Origin: Pseudanabaena sp. UWO311
GTDB taxonomy: Bacteria > Cyanobacteriota > Cyanobacteriia > Pseudanabaenales > Pseudanabaenaceae
Assembly (NCBI RefSeq): GCF_006937785.1
Contig: NZ_SJEE01000007.1
Span: 1 to 64,000 of the forward strand
DNA: 64,000 nt
Reading direction: 5' to 3'
The notes under the pieces: generated by a model
Seen by the model: only the letters and a program-made list of their open reading frames with translations
Database searches by the model: none
What the model was told of the DNA's origin: nothing
Shown here: positions 45,701-55,577 of the stretch, in pieces
Layout of the letters: every line of letters starts with the position of its first letter
How positions within the stretch are numbered: the first letter of the stretch is position 1
Position numbers and translations under genes: made by a program

Positions 45701-46902
45701 GGTTGAGTTGCCCAAGGCGTATTTACTCCACCTGCAATACAGGTAGTCCGAGCATTTGGTGTTGGAGCGATTTCCAGTAATGCGGGTAAAGGATCGGTAA
45801 CGACCAGACCTGTAAGTTGGGAACCACCATTGGAAACTGTAATCGTAATTGTCCTAACAGCCCCTTCAGGCAGATTATTCGCTAGCCCTGCTTTAGCGAT
45901 CGTAACTGCGGTCTGCACGGTAAGATCAGCGCTCGGAGCGTTGCTATTGCTGATCCGATTCTGGGTGTTTAGGGTATTAACGGGAATAGTATTTGTGTAA
46001 CTTCCACCGACGGCAGAGGTGACAGGGAAGGTAATTGTACAAGAGCCATTAGCAGGAATTGTGCCGCCCGTGAGCTGGATTGAGGTGTTGCCCAGTATGC
46101 TGGTAGCAGTCCCGCCTGCGCAAGTCGTAGTTGGTAGTGGAGCACCCACGCGAGTATCAACAGACAGTTGCGAAGGTAAGGCTGGTAAGGCATCAACTAA
46201 AGTGGGTGGAACGGTTGTACCAGTCAGTGGGAAGTCGTTGGGGTTATCCACTGTAATCGTGACTAGCGATCGTCCGTCCCCAGGGATAGTATTGGGAGCA
46301 AAAGCTTTATTGAGAGTTGCCGCAGCAAAAGTGCGAACCTGAAGAGTGGCACTTGTAGGATCAGCGTTCGTACCAACACTAGTGACTAAATCACCAGCAT
46401 TAATCGTGTCGGTATGGTTACCAGAAACAAAGCCGCGCACAGGAAACTCGATAATACATTGTCCAGGTGCACCCGCAGGGATTGTAAATCCAGAGATGCT
46501 ATAAGAACCTGATGCACCACCCCCACCGCCAGAGTTAGGTTCAGTACCAGCGATAAGATTCACAGTCCCAGCACCACCACAGGTATTTGCAGTAGGTGTA
46601 GCACTCGTTATGGTGATTGGACCAGGAGCACCAACTAAGGTATGGTTCAGCGATGTGATCGTGATTGCTGCACCTGTGGAGTTTCGCAAAGTCACGCGAT
46701 AGACTGAGTCAGAACCGGGAATAACATTGTTATTGGGAGTAAAACTATTTAGAATGGCGATCTGGGAGGATGCTTGGGCAAATGATGGTGGAGGCAGCAG
46801 CCACAGGTGCTGTGTGATTACAAAGACAAAGCTCAGAAGAAATAGACTAAGGTTTCGTAGAAGCCGATTGACAGCAGGGATTGGGGTAAATGTTCTCCTC
46901 AT
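42709..46902 (-). CDS. giant DUF11-repeat surface protein
   Basis: A 1397-residue exported protein. N-terminal basic/hydrophobic signal (LLRNLSLFLLSFVFVITQHLWLLP, cleaved near SFAQA). About eight DUF11-type beta-sandwich repeats of 120-145 residues follow, each with a K-x-F/Y-x-P opening (LNKAFAPNTIPGDG, VAKSYSPNLIAPGS, VAKVFAPTPVGRG, INKSFAPNALN, VSKDFLPNSVAGG), a TDxLP, an xxxTTCxGG stretch and an SGGTxxxxxxCTIxFxV end. Each repeat has two Cys, so intradomain disulfides are likely. A terminal unit is divergent (LVKRITRINNIDITGF ... VRFRVRVR). Probably an extended stalk or filament on the cell surface. Last gene of the operon. Not a recognised named protein. Confidence 0.82.
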   Translation of the reverse strand: MRRTFTPIPAVNRLLRNLSLFLLSFVFVITQHLWLLPPPSFAQASSQIAILNSFTPNNNVIPGSDSVYRVTLRNSTGAAITITSLNHTLVGAPGPITITSATPTANTCGGAGTVNLIAGTEPNSGGGGGASGSYSISGFTIPAGAPGQCIIEFPVRGFVSGNHTDTINAGDLVTSVGTNADPTSATLQVRTFAAATLNKAFAPNTIPGDGRSLVTITVDNPNDFPLTGTTVPPTLVDALPALPSQLSVDTRVGAPLPTTTCAGGTATSILGNTSIQLTGGTIPANGSCTITFPVTSAVGGSYTNTIPVNTLNTQNRISNSNAPSADLTVQTAVTIAKAGLANNLPEGAVRTITITVSNGGSQLTGLVVTDPLPALLEIAPTPNARTTCIAGGVNTPWATQPTAGSTTFTLNTANLGAAAIVPASDPVTNALGTCTIQVDVRTITGAIGNLPLPEAENTGTNIIDRITNFSNDQVRVPPANATNPFSVIAGLNVAKSYSPNLIAPGSTTRVTITVQNRSPIPATGVNYTDNLPTGGGQQLVVATSPNPTSTGCGAPTLTATAGSTSVILSGGTIAAGATCSFSFDVFAPSVTPVGTTFDNIIANNSIANNDGLDSNGVTNTEGRLTAASRVNVAKVFAPTPVGRGRPSQVTITITNNRRSLAGVAEPLTNVAITDPLPANLQVATPPNSSNTCGGTFTPIAGSTSVSLTGGGIAASASCLLRFDVIEIVQTFAAFPTPQTYSNTPTAFSNNEGEPATLPTANLVVISPLSGTKTFQSPSVSANGTSRATIQFNNTEDIALTNLTFTDSWVQTNTIIATVPNFQTTCAGGAFSAIGARTFTFSGGTLPAAVGGVDGICTVSFDVTIDGTGGNTFTNTLPVNSVTTAQSFSNPAVISGTLNRVINDLTINKSFAPNALNSVGDPSVLTITIANPGVGGITATNLAFVDTMATEILVFPTPTATTTCGGTVLLPGGARPAGFVGAATLGVNEFGLVGGTLNAGATCTITIRTTRNTAGNRTNTLPANSIVTREGTTNSAAASATLNALPALNVSKDFLPNSVAGGQISRLTVTIQNRQTTGELGGPLNNIRFTDDLPANVRVAGTPNATTTCTNGVFNPALGGGETTFTLQGFELPFNTTCTAAIDVVSNIANTYTNTIPTANVQATIQTTIGGGTTTSNGPATADLVITSTVLPPEVILVKRITRINNIDITGFDDGPGTDDNDARWPSPTSDSLRGVISQPNVRPQDDVEYTIYYLNRGQSNAGNLRICDPVPANTSFIANAFNGSTPTDGGSSVDLGIVLQTGTTLGDRRFLTGANDLPDRGRYYDPALGEVPAAAGLERCPDPNNPAASITSNANGIVAVNVTRTTGAPTFPVVPNATAAGTPPTSYGFVRFRVRVR

Positions 46903-46908
46903 GATCTA

Positions 46909-49005
46909 TTAGTTTCCTTTTCCTTCGATTTGAATATCTTCCTGTTGATCTAGTAGCTGAATTTCCACCCCTTGCATATTTTGGAGGAAAAATTCTACCC
47001 GCCGATCGCGAGCATAGTTAGTGATGTTATTTTGATTGGTTAGCCTTTGGCGCTCTCCACGGGTGCGAATGGTGATCCTTTCTGGGCTAATTCCTTGACG
47101 GCGTAAATAGTTACTAACAGAGCGACTACGTCTGAGCCCTAAATCTAAGTTATAGGCATCGTCGGCTCTAGGGTCAGTATGTCCGACTAACTCAACAGAG
47201 ATTGTGGGATATTGCTTGAGGACTACTACGAATTTGTCGATGATCTTAGCGGAGACAGGACTGATGATATCTTCATCGAGGGCAAAGTGAACTTGGCGAG
47301 GCAGTTGCAAAGCTGCGGGTGGCTCTGGTGGAGTCTCAACAATGACGGGTGGCGGAGTCGTACATTGCGGTTGAGAGCGAGTTTCGGGTGATGCAGTTGG
47401 AATTGTGGTATTGAGATCGCTAATGCGAACGGGGCGAGCAGGCTCTGATGTACCAAACTCAAGATCGGTAGCGATCGCGCTGAGGGTATCACCAGCTTTC
47501 AGGTTATCTAAGCTAGTGCTGAAGTTGCCTTTAGCGTCAGTTTTGAGTGTGGCGAGCAACTCATATAAACCACCACCGCGCAATCGATAGAGATCAATTT
47601 CTGTATTGGGGTCAGCGAGCCCATCGATGCCAACCTTGCCATCAATGAGATGAAAGCGATCAGCCCGAAATTCTGGAGCATCGATCGCTCCATTTGCCGT
47701 GTCTACCCGCCGAAAATGGGAATCACGTTTAGGGTTACGCCCATCTCCAGTGCGGAAATCTTTTTCACTAACATTGCGACGAGAGATTAAATCAATATCT
47801 AAACCTTCAACGAATTGAAATTGATTTTGACGAATCAAATTGCGATCGCTAGCAGGAAAAGCTGCCACGGTTACACCCGATCCCGCTTGATTACTAATGC
47901 GATTATTGCTAACGATATGTCCGCGTCCCATTAAGTAAATAGCAGAGCGGCGAAAGAAACGGGCGTTAAAACTCACAGTGTTATCTTGAACCTCAATTGC
48001 ACCTTCAGGCTTAAATAAAAATACCGCCGAACCTGCATTACCACAAATAATATTTGAGCGCACCTGCATTCCTGCAATTCTTCCTTCAAGCCGAATTGCA
48101 TCAGGCATTCCATCAAAACCATTGCCCTCAATTACATTCTCTTGAATGACAGAGTTGCGGGTGTCAACGGCGGTGATAATGCCACTGCCTTCATGATTGG
48201 CAATCCGATTACGGCGAATATTTGCTTCAACACCATGAAATAGATATACCCCAAAAGCAGAAGGCTGAGATGGCATCGATCCATCAGGAGGAACTCCTAG
48301 CCAATTATTTTCGATCGTCACACGAGCCGCAGGGTGATCGCGATCGTAAAAGGAAAAGTCTTTGGCAGGCTGCTGCTGTTGGGTCGTGTCTGGTGGTGGT
48401 AAGCGATGGGAAATGAAGATATCGCCTGGAGGAGTAACAGCGGTTTCAAAGTGCCGTGAGCTAAATCCGTAGATACTCAGACCACGAATCAAGACATCAT
48501 CGCTGGTGATGGTCAAACCCCGAAAAATTTCTGCTCCAGCCGCAGGAGTAATCGTTACTACTGGGACTGGGATCGGAATCTCTTGAGCAAAGCTTGTTTC
48601 TTCTTTATAAGCGGGATGAGTTGTTCCATCAATCTCCATTGGCACAAGTAGCGGGGGCAAAGCACTTGTTAGCTGAATCTTAGGAATCTCAAGATTTTGA
48701 AATCGAATCTGGTGGCGACCTTTACGGGGCAAGACTTGAGCAAGTTCAGCAGGAGTGAGTTGATCGGTGCGGAGAGTCCCATTGGCGATCAGAATTGCTT
48801 CACGCAGAGTCAATTCGCGATCGCGCAAGTTGTCATCTCGATTGCTATTAACGTTAATCGTTAAAAATGATGGAAGTGATGATGGCGCTGGGTTGTCTGG
48901 TAAAGCCTGTGGCAATGTCTGCGCCATCGTGAGCAACTGCTCATTTAACGACAGTGCTAGAAACTCTGCCATCATCAAAATAACGAGGGTAAGTCTTCTC
49001 TTCAT
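46909..49005 (-). CDS. beta-helix protein with C-terminal OmpA-like domain
   Basis: A 698-residue exported protein. Signal peptide (about 1-29, LTMAQ); a CSLREA-type opening (ELTLREAILIANG, about 65-80); a right-handed parallel beta-helix (about 150-420, repeats such as NVIEGNGFDGM, NIICGNAGSAVFL, NNRISNQAGSGVTV); a linker with IPT-like carbohydrate or Ig region; and a C-terminal OmpA-like peptidoglycan-binding domain (about 560-690) with VELVGHTDPRADD and LRRSRSVSNYLRRQGI. The ATG overlaps the stop of the 1672-residue gene as ATGA. Probably tethers the surface structure to peptidoglycan. Six bases precede the next gene. Confidence 0.85.
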   Translation of the reverse strand: MKRRLTLVILMMAEFLALSLNEQLLTMAQTLPQALPDNPAPSSLPSFLTINVNSNRDDNLRDRELTLREAILIANGTLRTDQLTPAELAQVLPRKGRHQIRFQNLEIPKIQLTSALPPLLVPMEIDGTTHPAYKEETSFAQEIPIPVPVVTITPAAGAEIFRGLTITSDDVLIRGLSIYGFSSRHFETAVTPPGDIFISHRLPPPDTTQQQQPAKDFSFYDRDHPAARVTIENNWLGVPPDGSMPSQPSAFGVYLFHGVEANIRRNRIANHEGSGIITAVDTRNSVIQENVIEGNGFDGMPDAIRLEGRIAGMQVRSNIICGNAGSAVFLFKPEGAIEVQDNTVSFNARFFRRSAIYLMGRGHIVSNNRISNQAGSGVTVAAFPASDRNLIRQNQFQFVEGLDIDLISRRNVSEKDFRTGDGRNPKRDSHFRRVDTANGAIDAPEFRADRFHLIDGKVGIDGLADPNTEIDLYRLRGGGLYELLATLKTDAKGNFSTSLDNLKAGDTLSAIATDLEFGTSEPARPVRISDLNTTIPTASPETRSQPQCTTPPPVIVETPPEPPAALQLPRQVHFALDEDIISPVSAKIIDKFVVVLKQYPTISVELVGHTDPRADDAYNLDLGLRRSRSVSNYLRRQGISPERITIRTRGERQRLTNQNNITNYARDRRVEFFLQNMQGVEIQLLDQQEDIQIEGKGN

Positions 49006-52000
49006 GGTTTGCCCTCTTCAAATAGTTCAGGTCGGATAATTTCGCCACGTAGTTCAGGTTGGTTTTCGTTTAGCGATCGCAGCAGAGCTGTCAACACATC
49101 GCGATCGCGACTGAGCAGGAAGTTCAAGGCTGACACTAAACGGCGGGTATTTGAGTCACGCTTAGTGTCTTCAGCAATCAAATCAGGTTGTCTCTCAGGC
49201 GCTGCATTTGGATCAGGCAATAAGAGAGATAAAATTTGAGCTGAAGGAATAGATGACCAACGCGGTGCAGTTTCAGGTAAGGGGAAACCAGATAGGAAGG
49301 TAGAGAAGTTAGTCGATAGCAAAGTTGGTTGAGCTTGCGGTTCTAAAAGCATAGTGAGCAGTTGTGGATTAGGTAATAATCCGATGAGCTGACGACGATA
49401 GTTCTCAGGATCGAGAAGTTGACTGAGCAAGGAGGATGAGGAAATAGTTAGTTCACCCAGATTGAGTCCAGACTGATTTAGCCCTGACAGATTGAGACTG
49501 AGACGATTATCATTATTTTGTTGCGCGATCGTTCTCGCAGGTGTAGAGCCATTAGGCAATTGGGCGATAGGTACTCCTTCCAAATTTGCAAGAGTGAGCG
49601 TAATACTATTTGCGGTATTGCTATTTGCAGTATCGTTATTTGCAGGACTAATCAAAATGCGATCGCTCGCGATGCCCTTTTGAATTAGATAGCTGCGTAG
49701 TCCCATCAAGCGATTGACTTCAAGCTCTGAGCCATCAAGATTACCTTGCAGCTCTACCGCTACCTCTGGCACATTGACAATTCGACTAATCAACAAATCA
49801 AGATTGGCATTGCTAGGATCGGTCATTTTGCCAACTGGGGCAAACTCAATCCGTTGTGAGATAGCTTGAACTCGCAGAGGGCTAGAAGCAACTGGTGAAT
49901 TAGAAGATACACTTGACAAGTCACTAGGTAGGACATTCTGAAGAACACTACTGCCATTGCCTTGCTTAATACGATCAGATATTTGCGTAAAGGTCTCTCT
50001 TGTGCCACCAAGAGCAAGAAGCACTTGAGGCTTGTCGTCAATTTCTGGAGCACCCAGCGATCGCATTGTAATCCGGCTGCCATCAATGCCTTGGCGCATT
50101 AAATAGGAACGCACTTTACTCAGTCGCTGAGCATCAGGACTATTCGCACTTACCTCAGTGAGGGAAGCTAAACGACCCTGTACATCAATATTAAGGGCAG
50201 GATATTCGCGTAACACTGTTACTAAGTTATCCAAAACCAATTGGTTAATTGGGGACAAATTAACTTGAGATTTTGGAAATTCTACGGGCTGAGCAAGCGA
50301 CACTCTGACTACTTCAGATAGATTACTAGGAACCGATGCTGTCGTAGTACCAGCTTTCTTCGGATTAACGGGTAATTCAATGGCGACGCTAGGATCAAGC
50401 GGTTCTTTCTGCTGCGGTGGCGCAATCTTCTGTAGCCCAAATCCATCAAATAGTTCATTGAGCTTGAAGGTTACCGCCGCATAAATTCCACCTGCTGAAC
50501 GTGTACCACTGAAGTCTCGGTCATTATTGACTGCACCAGAACTGTAGCCCAGAGCAAATCGCAAGTTGGGTGTAGCATAGTAACCGAGTTCGGTAACAAA
50601 GCCAACTTCATTAAATCCTGCGGTCGGTTGGTTGATCAATCTGCCCTCAGCCGACACATCGAAGTTATAGCCTAGTCGATAGGTAGCACGTAACTGCGCT
50701 AAATTAATCGCCGAAGTTCCAATTAAATCCTGAGCCAAGTAGGAAGTATTATTGCGCAAAGCATATTTGCCGTAAAATTCCCATTGCCAGTTTGGAGAAT
50801 AGATTGCTTCGAGCGCGAGAACATGCTCTTCTGAGCCTGAGCCAATACCACCAATAAAGCTTTCAGGAATACTGCTAGGGTTTTGGCGATATTCATAGCG
50901 TAATAGAGCATTAAGGGCATCATTAGCAGGATCTCGATAGGCTAGCCCCAAACGTAAACTAGAGGTATCTCCAAAATTGTTAATCGTTTGGTTAGCAATT
51001 CCCGATCGCTGATAACGCAGTAGCCCAGAGATCGAAGGGCTGATCTTACCGAGGGCAGAAGCATTAATCACTGAGTTTGCGCCCGCTGAAGATATCCGAT
51101 ATTCGTAACGCGCACTTGCCTTAAAATCAGGGTTATCGGTATATTCAAAGCCAATGCTGTAGTTATCACCACTTTGAAGAGCAAGGGAAGAAGTATTAGA
51201 GCCAGTGGTTAGAGGCTGTAACACCTGCGTCACTCCCGCCGAATTCCGAACTTGGTCATTTCCAAAAATCCGTTCGTAACCGAACTCGACTCTTAACCCT
51301 GGGGCAATTACTAAACGCTGATTTAAGCCGATCGCTCCTTGGGTGGTGGTGGTATTTGCGCCACCCACCAAAGTGTATCGACCCGAAAGAGTGGTGTCAG
51401 GGAATACCTTATAGTTGCCAGCAACTTCGCCAGTAGTAAAACTGCTTCCAGCAAGTACGCCACTACTAAACCACTGCTGTCCTACGCGTAAACTAATACC
51501 TTCAATTACCTGCCAATCCAGAACTAGGGCTGTACGGTCAGGCAGAATCGTGTCAGGCGAGTTAGATAGACTAATTTCATTCTGAGCAATAAATTTTAAA
51601 TTTTCGAGAATTGGCACAGTTAACCGCGATCGCAATTGGCTAGAAGCGCCAGAAAAGGTCGTGTTTAATCTATCTTGACGGTCTCGCAACAGAAAGTCGA
51701 GTTCAGCAGTTGCCGAACCTAGCTTTTGTAGAACTCCCAGACTAAGCGTGCTGAGCTGGTTGTCAACGGGAGTGCCTGGCGTAGATTGAGGGGTGAGGCT
51801 GAGGAAGCTATCAAGTGTAAATGGCTGAGGAGCGACACCCCGATTCTCTTCCCGCTCATAGGAAGCCCTAATCGTCGTAGCATCGGAAACCTTCGCATCA
51901 ATACTTAGCCCTAACCTTGTCTGCCCTGGGACAAAACTAATCGTGGCATTATTGACAAAACCAGTATCGGTCTGACGATAAAAAGCTTTAGCTATAATTC

Positions 52001-54020
52001 CTTCCACAAATTCGCTAACTGCTTCAAAGCGTAAAGCAGACCCAGAGACAGGTGCAGGCAAGTCACTGGCGTTATTTTGCGATCGCGCATATTCCGCAAT
52101 CACATAAGAATTTTTGCCAAAGGAAACTAGAGCATTAGCTCCATAAAGCTGAAAGTCTCGCGCTCCTTGATTCTCTTTAAAGTAATTAACGCCTAACCAA
52201 CTCTCTGCGCCAAGCTCGCGATTGAAGTGATAGCGCAACTGACCTGCATAGACACTATTGTTATTACTACCGTTGCTAGTGCCACCTTCATTGTCATATT
52301 CGTAGGAGACAATAATTCGTCTAACTAGGGTTTCACCGTTTGCACCAATATCAGTTTTGAGAATTGGCTGCCGAAATTGCAGAGAGCCGCGATCATAATC
52401 AATCTCATAGTCTTGACTGCGGTTAAGCTTGACTCGGCGCACAATATTTCCGGGACGCAGTAGTTCTTCTGATTCGATAAATACATTTTCACTGCCAGGG
52501 GTGACTAACCGCCGAGAGAGAAAGAAGAACCCACTTGTACCATCAGGCGGAATAATATCACGCTCAAACCCTCGTGTAGTGCTGCTATAAAGCCCTGTAG
52601 CTTGTAAATCGCCAAAGTTATAGTTGAACTTTAGTCCATTGAATTGTCTAGTAAAGGCTGTAAATTCTTGAGAACGACTGGCAAATTCTTCGGTACGGAA
52701 GTCTCCCCACATTAAGAAATCAGTACCTGCATTAGGCACAGGAGAAGTTCGCTCCGCTCTCAAAAAGATACTAGTTAAAGAGGGTGTCTCAGTGGTTAAA
52801 GTTGAGCTATCTCCATAGACAGGATAATTTTGTTTGCAAAACTGAATATCTCGAAATAGTCGGCTTCTACCTTCACAATCTTCGTTAAGCGTCCGACGGG
52901 TATTAAATGCTCCCGTGATCAGCCATTCTCCAACTTTACCAGTCCCAAAGGCTGCTGCATAAAAATCAACATTGGTGGAATTATTACCGTCAGTAGGCAA
53001 GAAATCTCGAAAGCTTCGATAGAAATCAGTGCCTCTTGCTCCTATACGAAAATCAACTACCCCAGTGAGGATAGAAGGGCGCAGGTTAGTTTCTAGTTGC
53101 AGTTGGGTAAAGGCTTCAACTTCGAGATTATTAATTACGGAGCTAGCTCGAATGATAGAATTGCCAGAAGTAAGTCCAGAACGCAGAAGTGCAGTAAATT
53201 GACCTTCTCTTGCCTCTACTTGAAAGCCTGGTTGATTAGGTCGAGCATCATTTCCTATAAATTCACCTTCACTGGTGGTGAGGGTAACAATGGCACTACG
53301 ATTAGAGCGATCGCCTTTTTCGTCTAACAACAGACCCTGCACTGTAGCGGTGGTTCGGCCGTCGGCAGGAATACGCGACTCTAGTGTGCTTACCTGAATT
53401 TTTGTTGCCGCGCCACGCAAGCGCACCACAACACTTTGACTAACTTCACTACCAACTAACTTAGCGGTAATCCTGTTTTCACCTTCATTCAGAGCCACAC
53501 CATACCAAGTCTGAGTTGTGATTCCAGCACTCGCATCAACTTCAGAGCGACCAATCGCATTCGCATCGACCTTTTTCCCATTAACTGATAGCTCCACTTC
53601 TGTCCCAGTGGGAATCCGTAAAATAACCGTAGTCGCAGGGACATCAATCAGGGATTGGTTTGCAGGAGAGAGAATAGTCACTTGTGGTGCAACTTGATCT
53701 TTCTTTACCGCAGTAGGAGGAGTCTTGGATGGTTCAGGAGCTGCCGAACTGTTCTCTGGTTGAGTATTAGTTTGGACTGCAATTTGTAGAGCTGGTTGGG
53801 TACTTGTAAGATTTGGTTTAGGGTTTGGTTTAGTGTTTGAGTCAGTTACTAGCGCTAGTTGATCCGCAGGAGGAGATGCTTCTAACGATCTTGCGTCGTT
53901 GACGACGGAATCGTTTGAAGCGATCGCATTAGATGCAGTCATTCCTAGCCACAAGCCGAACAGACCAAGCACCTGCAAACACAATTGAGCTTTTAATTTA
54001 GCTTTAGATGCAGACTTCAT
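49002..54020 (-). CDS. large predicted outer-membrane barrel protein with Ig-like and OmpA-like parts
   Basis: A 1672-residue exported protein. Signal peptide 1-34 (NAIA/SN). Then a disordered Pro/Asn segment, an Ig-like domain (about 110-200, APQVTILSPANQSLIDVP), a Big_1-type domain (about 200-310, SRIPADGRTTATVQGLLLDEKG), and a long region of alternating beta strands with aromatic girdles (about 330-1170; e.g. SRSQDYEIDYDRGSLQF, LQATGLYSSTTRGFERD) that fits a large outer-membrane barrel. Two degenerate OmpA-like modules follow (about 1235-1345 and 1385-1470), then a tail. Stop overlaps the start of the beta-helix gene. Its start shares one A with the stop of the previous gene (TAATG). Function unknown; could anchor or export the DUF11 proteins. 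Confidence 0.8.
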   Translation of the reverse strand: MKSASKAKLKAQLCLQVLGLFGLWLGMTASNAIASNDSVVNDARSLEASPPADQLALVTDSNTKPNPKPNLTSTQPALQIAVQTNTQPENSSAAPEPSKTPPTAVKKDQVAPQVTILSPANQSLIDVPATTVILRIPTGTEVELSVNGKKVDANAIGRSEVDASAGITTQTWYGVALNEGENRITAKLVGSEVSQSVVVRLRGAATKIQVSTLESRIPADGRTTATVQGLLLDEKGDRSNRSAIVTLTTSEGEFIGNDARPNQPGFQVEAREGQFTALLRSGLTSGNSIIRASSVINNLEVEAFTQLQLETNLRPSILTGVVDFRIGARGTDFYRSFRDFLPTDGNNSTNVDFYAAAFGTGKVGEWLITGAFNTRRTLNEDCEGRSRLFRDIQFCKQNYPVYGDSSTLTTETPSLTSIFLRAERTSPVPNAGTDFLMWGDFRTEEFASRSQEFTAFTRQFNGLKFNYNFGDLQATGLYSSTTRGFERDIIPPDGTSGFFFLSRRLVTPGSENVFIESEELLRPGNIVRRVKLNRSQDYEIDYDRGSLQFRQPILKTDIGANGETLVRRIIVSYEYDNEGGTSNGSNNNSVYAGQLRYHFNRELGAESWLGVNYFKENQGARDFQLYGANALVSFGKNSYVIAEYARSQNNASDLPAPVSGSALRFEAVSEFVEGIIAKAFYRQTDTGFVNNATISFVPGQTRLGLSIDAKVSDATTIRASYEREENRGVAPQPFTLDSFLSLTPQSTPGTPVDNQLSTLSLGVLQKLGSATAELDFLLRDRQDRLNTTFSGASSQLRSRLTVPILENLKFIAQNEISLSNSPDTILPDRTALVLDWQVIEGISLRVGQQWFSSGVLAGSSFTTGEVAGNYKVFPDTTLSGRYTLVGGANTTTTQGAIGLNQRLVIAPGLRVEFGYERIFGNDQVRNSAGVTQVLQPLTTGSNTSSLALQSGDNYSIGFEYTDNPDFKASARYEYRISSAGANSVINASALGKISPSISGLLRYQRSGIANQTINNFGDTSSLRLGLAYRDPANDALNALLRYEYRQNPSSIPESFIGGIGSGSEEHVLALEAIYSPNWQWEFYGKYALRNNTSYLAQDLIGTSAINLAQLRATYRLGYNFDVSAEGRLINQPTAGFNEVGFVTELGYYATPNLRFALGYSSGAVNNDRDFSGTRSAGGIYAAVTFKLNELFDGFGLQKIAPPQQKEPLDPSVAIELPVNPKKAGTTTASVPSNLSEVVRVSLAQPVEFPKSQVNLSPINQLVLDNLVTVLREYPALNIDVQGRLASLTEVSANSPDAQRLSKVRSYLMRQGIDGSRITMRSLGAPEIDDKPQVLLALGGTRETFTQISDRIKQGNGSSVLQNVLPSDLSSVSSNSPVASSPLRVQAISQRIEFAPVGKMTDPSNANLDLLISRIVNVPEVAVELQGNLDGSELEVNRLMGLRSYLIQKGIASDRILISPANNDTANSNTANSITLTLANLEGVPIAQLPNGSTPARTIAQQNNDNRLSLNLSGLNQSGLNLGELTISSSSLLSQLLDPENYRRQLIGLLPNPQLLTMLLEPQAQPTLLSTNFSTFLSGFPLPETAPRWSSIPSAQILSLLLPDPNAAPERQPDLIAEDTKRDSNTRRLVSALNFLLSRDRDVLTALLRSLNENQPELRGEIIRPELFEEGKP

Positions 54021-55525
54021 TATTTTTGCCCTCCCACACCTTTAAATGCTGGAGTTACAGCAAAATTAGCTCTAGCCAAACCACCTGGGGATAGTCTCAC
54101 AAGTCGAGACTGACTGTTGCGTTCAATAAAGTATAAGTTGGGAGCTAGGGTATACCCTGACAAAGAACTTATATCTAATACCAAAGTTCGCGCACCTGGA
54201 ATGACATTAGCAACTGAATATAGTCCATTTGCATCGGTAACAATACGGTTGCCATCATCCATGAATACGACAGCATCAGGAATGCCTGGTTCGCCATTCT
54301 GTTGTTCTCCATCAAAGTTTTTATCCACAAATACTCTTCCAATTAAGGTGGCACAATCAGTAACGATGCCAGGACGGATTCGCATCGTAAAAAGGGCGGG
54401 CCCATCGCGAACGGTATAATTGTTGTCCGCTCTAATTGCCGAAACCGCAGCGGAATTTCGGCCTGTTCCCCTCACAGCGTCGGGAGTAACAGTTACGGCA
54501 TAGGCAACCAAAGCACTTATGTTCCCAGCAGGTATCTGTGCTTGGAGCGCAAAGGATAAATTATTGCCGTTTTCCTGAACTACAACTGGGACAGGATTTC
54601 CATTAAGAGCTGCCCTTGCAGAATTTTGTACATATCGCAAGCCGACAGGCAAAGAATCTGTAATAACTGGGTTAATTAAAGTCGTAGTTGTGAGGTTTTT
54701 GATCGTCAGACGATAGGATGCAATATCTCCTGGCTCAGCAGCAGCGCGATCACCTGTTTTGATGATTTGGATCTCGCGAGCCTCGCACACAGATAGAGCT
54801 GAGTTAAGCTGCAATGCGATCAGTGACAAAGCATTCAGGGCAGCATTGTTGACAACTACGTTTTCAGTAACCGAGAAAACTCCGTCAATTCCAATGGGTC
54901 TGCCATCCACTGCTGTAGCTGTATATGGCAAGAGCAATCCATTTTGTGTGCCAATTACGATCCTAATTCGCCGTTGTCCGAGTCTAAGGCTAGGAGGGGG
55001 ATTCACAACTAGGATATAGGTGCTGCCTGGAGCTCTTTGCACTCCATTTAACAAGAAGTTATATATCCCGCGCCTACCATTTACGGCTGTATTTGTAATC
55101 GAATATGGATTGACGTTTAAGATGTTAGGGGCAAGTCCTTCTGGCAGGACTGTGTTTGGCGGATTAGTTGGGGTTAAAGCAATAGGTGCGCCGATTTCGC
55201 CACCACTCCCAATTGCTTGATATAAGCCCACAGTAAAACCAGTATAGTCAGCAAACTCCTTGCCACCACAATCGAGTATCTGTCCTAGAGGATCGATGAG
55301 GCGATCGCCATTTATAACGTTTAAGGGCGAAGATGCTTGAACTGGAGTCGCTACACCTGGAGTGCCATAGCTACCGCTTGCGCGATTTTGAATTCCAAAG
55401 GTTCGCGCTTGACCGAAAGCAGCGCCATTCGCTAAGCAAAGACATAACGCTAAACTTCCTAGCCATAACCAGAAAAAGAAAGCATATCGCTTGATTATTT
55501 TTTTGAGCGATCGCATATTCATCAA
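54020..55525 (-). CDS. DUF11 plus SdrD_B/CnaB-like secreted protein
   Basis: A 501-residue exported protein with a signal peptide (about 1-38). The N-terminal domain opens with FGIQNRASGSYGTPG, akin to PILNRASGTYVDP in the 884-residue protein. A DUF11-type domain lies at about 260-390 (REIQIIKTGDRAAAEPGDIASYRL, DSLPVGLRYVQNS), followed by an SdrD_B/CnaB-like domain at about 400-460 (GRVFVDKNFDGEQQNGEPGI, VTDANGLYSVANVIPGARTL). The stop and next start are joined as TAATG, so it is translationally coupled to the barrel protein. Some homologous proteins elsewhere carry all these parts in one chain (from memory). Confidence 0.8.
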   Translation of the reverse strand: MMNMRSLKKIIKRYAFFFWLWLGSLALCLCLANGAAFGQARTFGIQNRASGSYGTPGVATPVQASSPLNVINGDRLIDPLGQILDCGGKEFADYTGFTVGLYQAIGSGGEIGAPIALTPTNPPNTVLPEGLAPNILNVNPYSITNTAVNGRRGIYNFLLNGVQRAPGSTYILVVNPPPSLRLGQRRIRIVIGTQNGLLLPYTATAVDGRPIGIDGVFSVTENVVVNNAALNALSLIALQLNSALSVCEAREIQIIKTGDRAAAEPGDIASYRLTIKNLTTTTLINPVITDSLPVGLRYVQNSARAALNGNPVPVVVQENGNNLSFALQAQIPAGNISALVAYAVTVTPDAVRGTGRNSAAVSAIRADNNYTVRDGPALFTMRIRPGIVTDCATLIGRVFVDKNFDGEQQNGEPGIPDAVVFMDDGNRIVTDANGLYSVANVIPGARTLVLDISSLSGYTLAPNLYFIERNSQSRLVRLSPGGLARANFAVTPAFKGVGGQK

Positions 55526-55577
55526 AGTTCTATCACTCTAGATATTCAATCGGGATAAATTAGTTTTAATCATGGGT

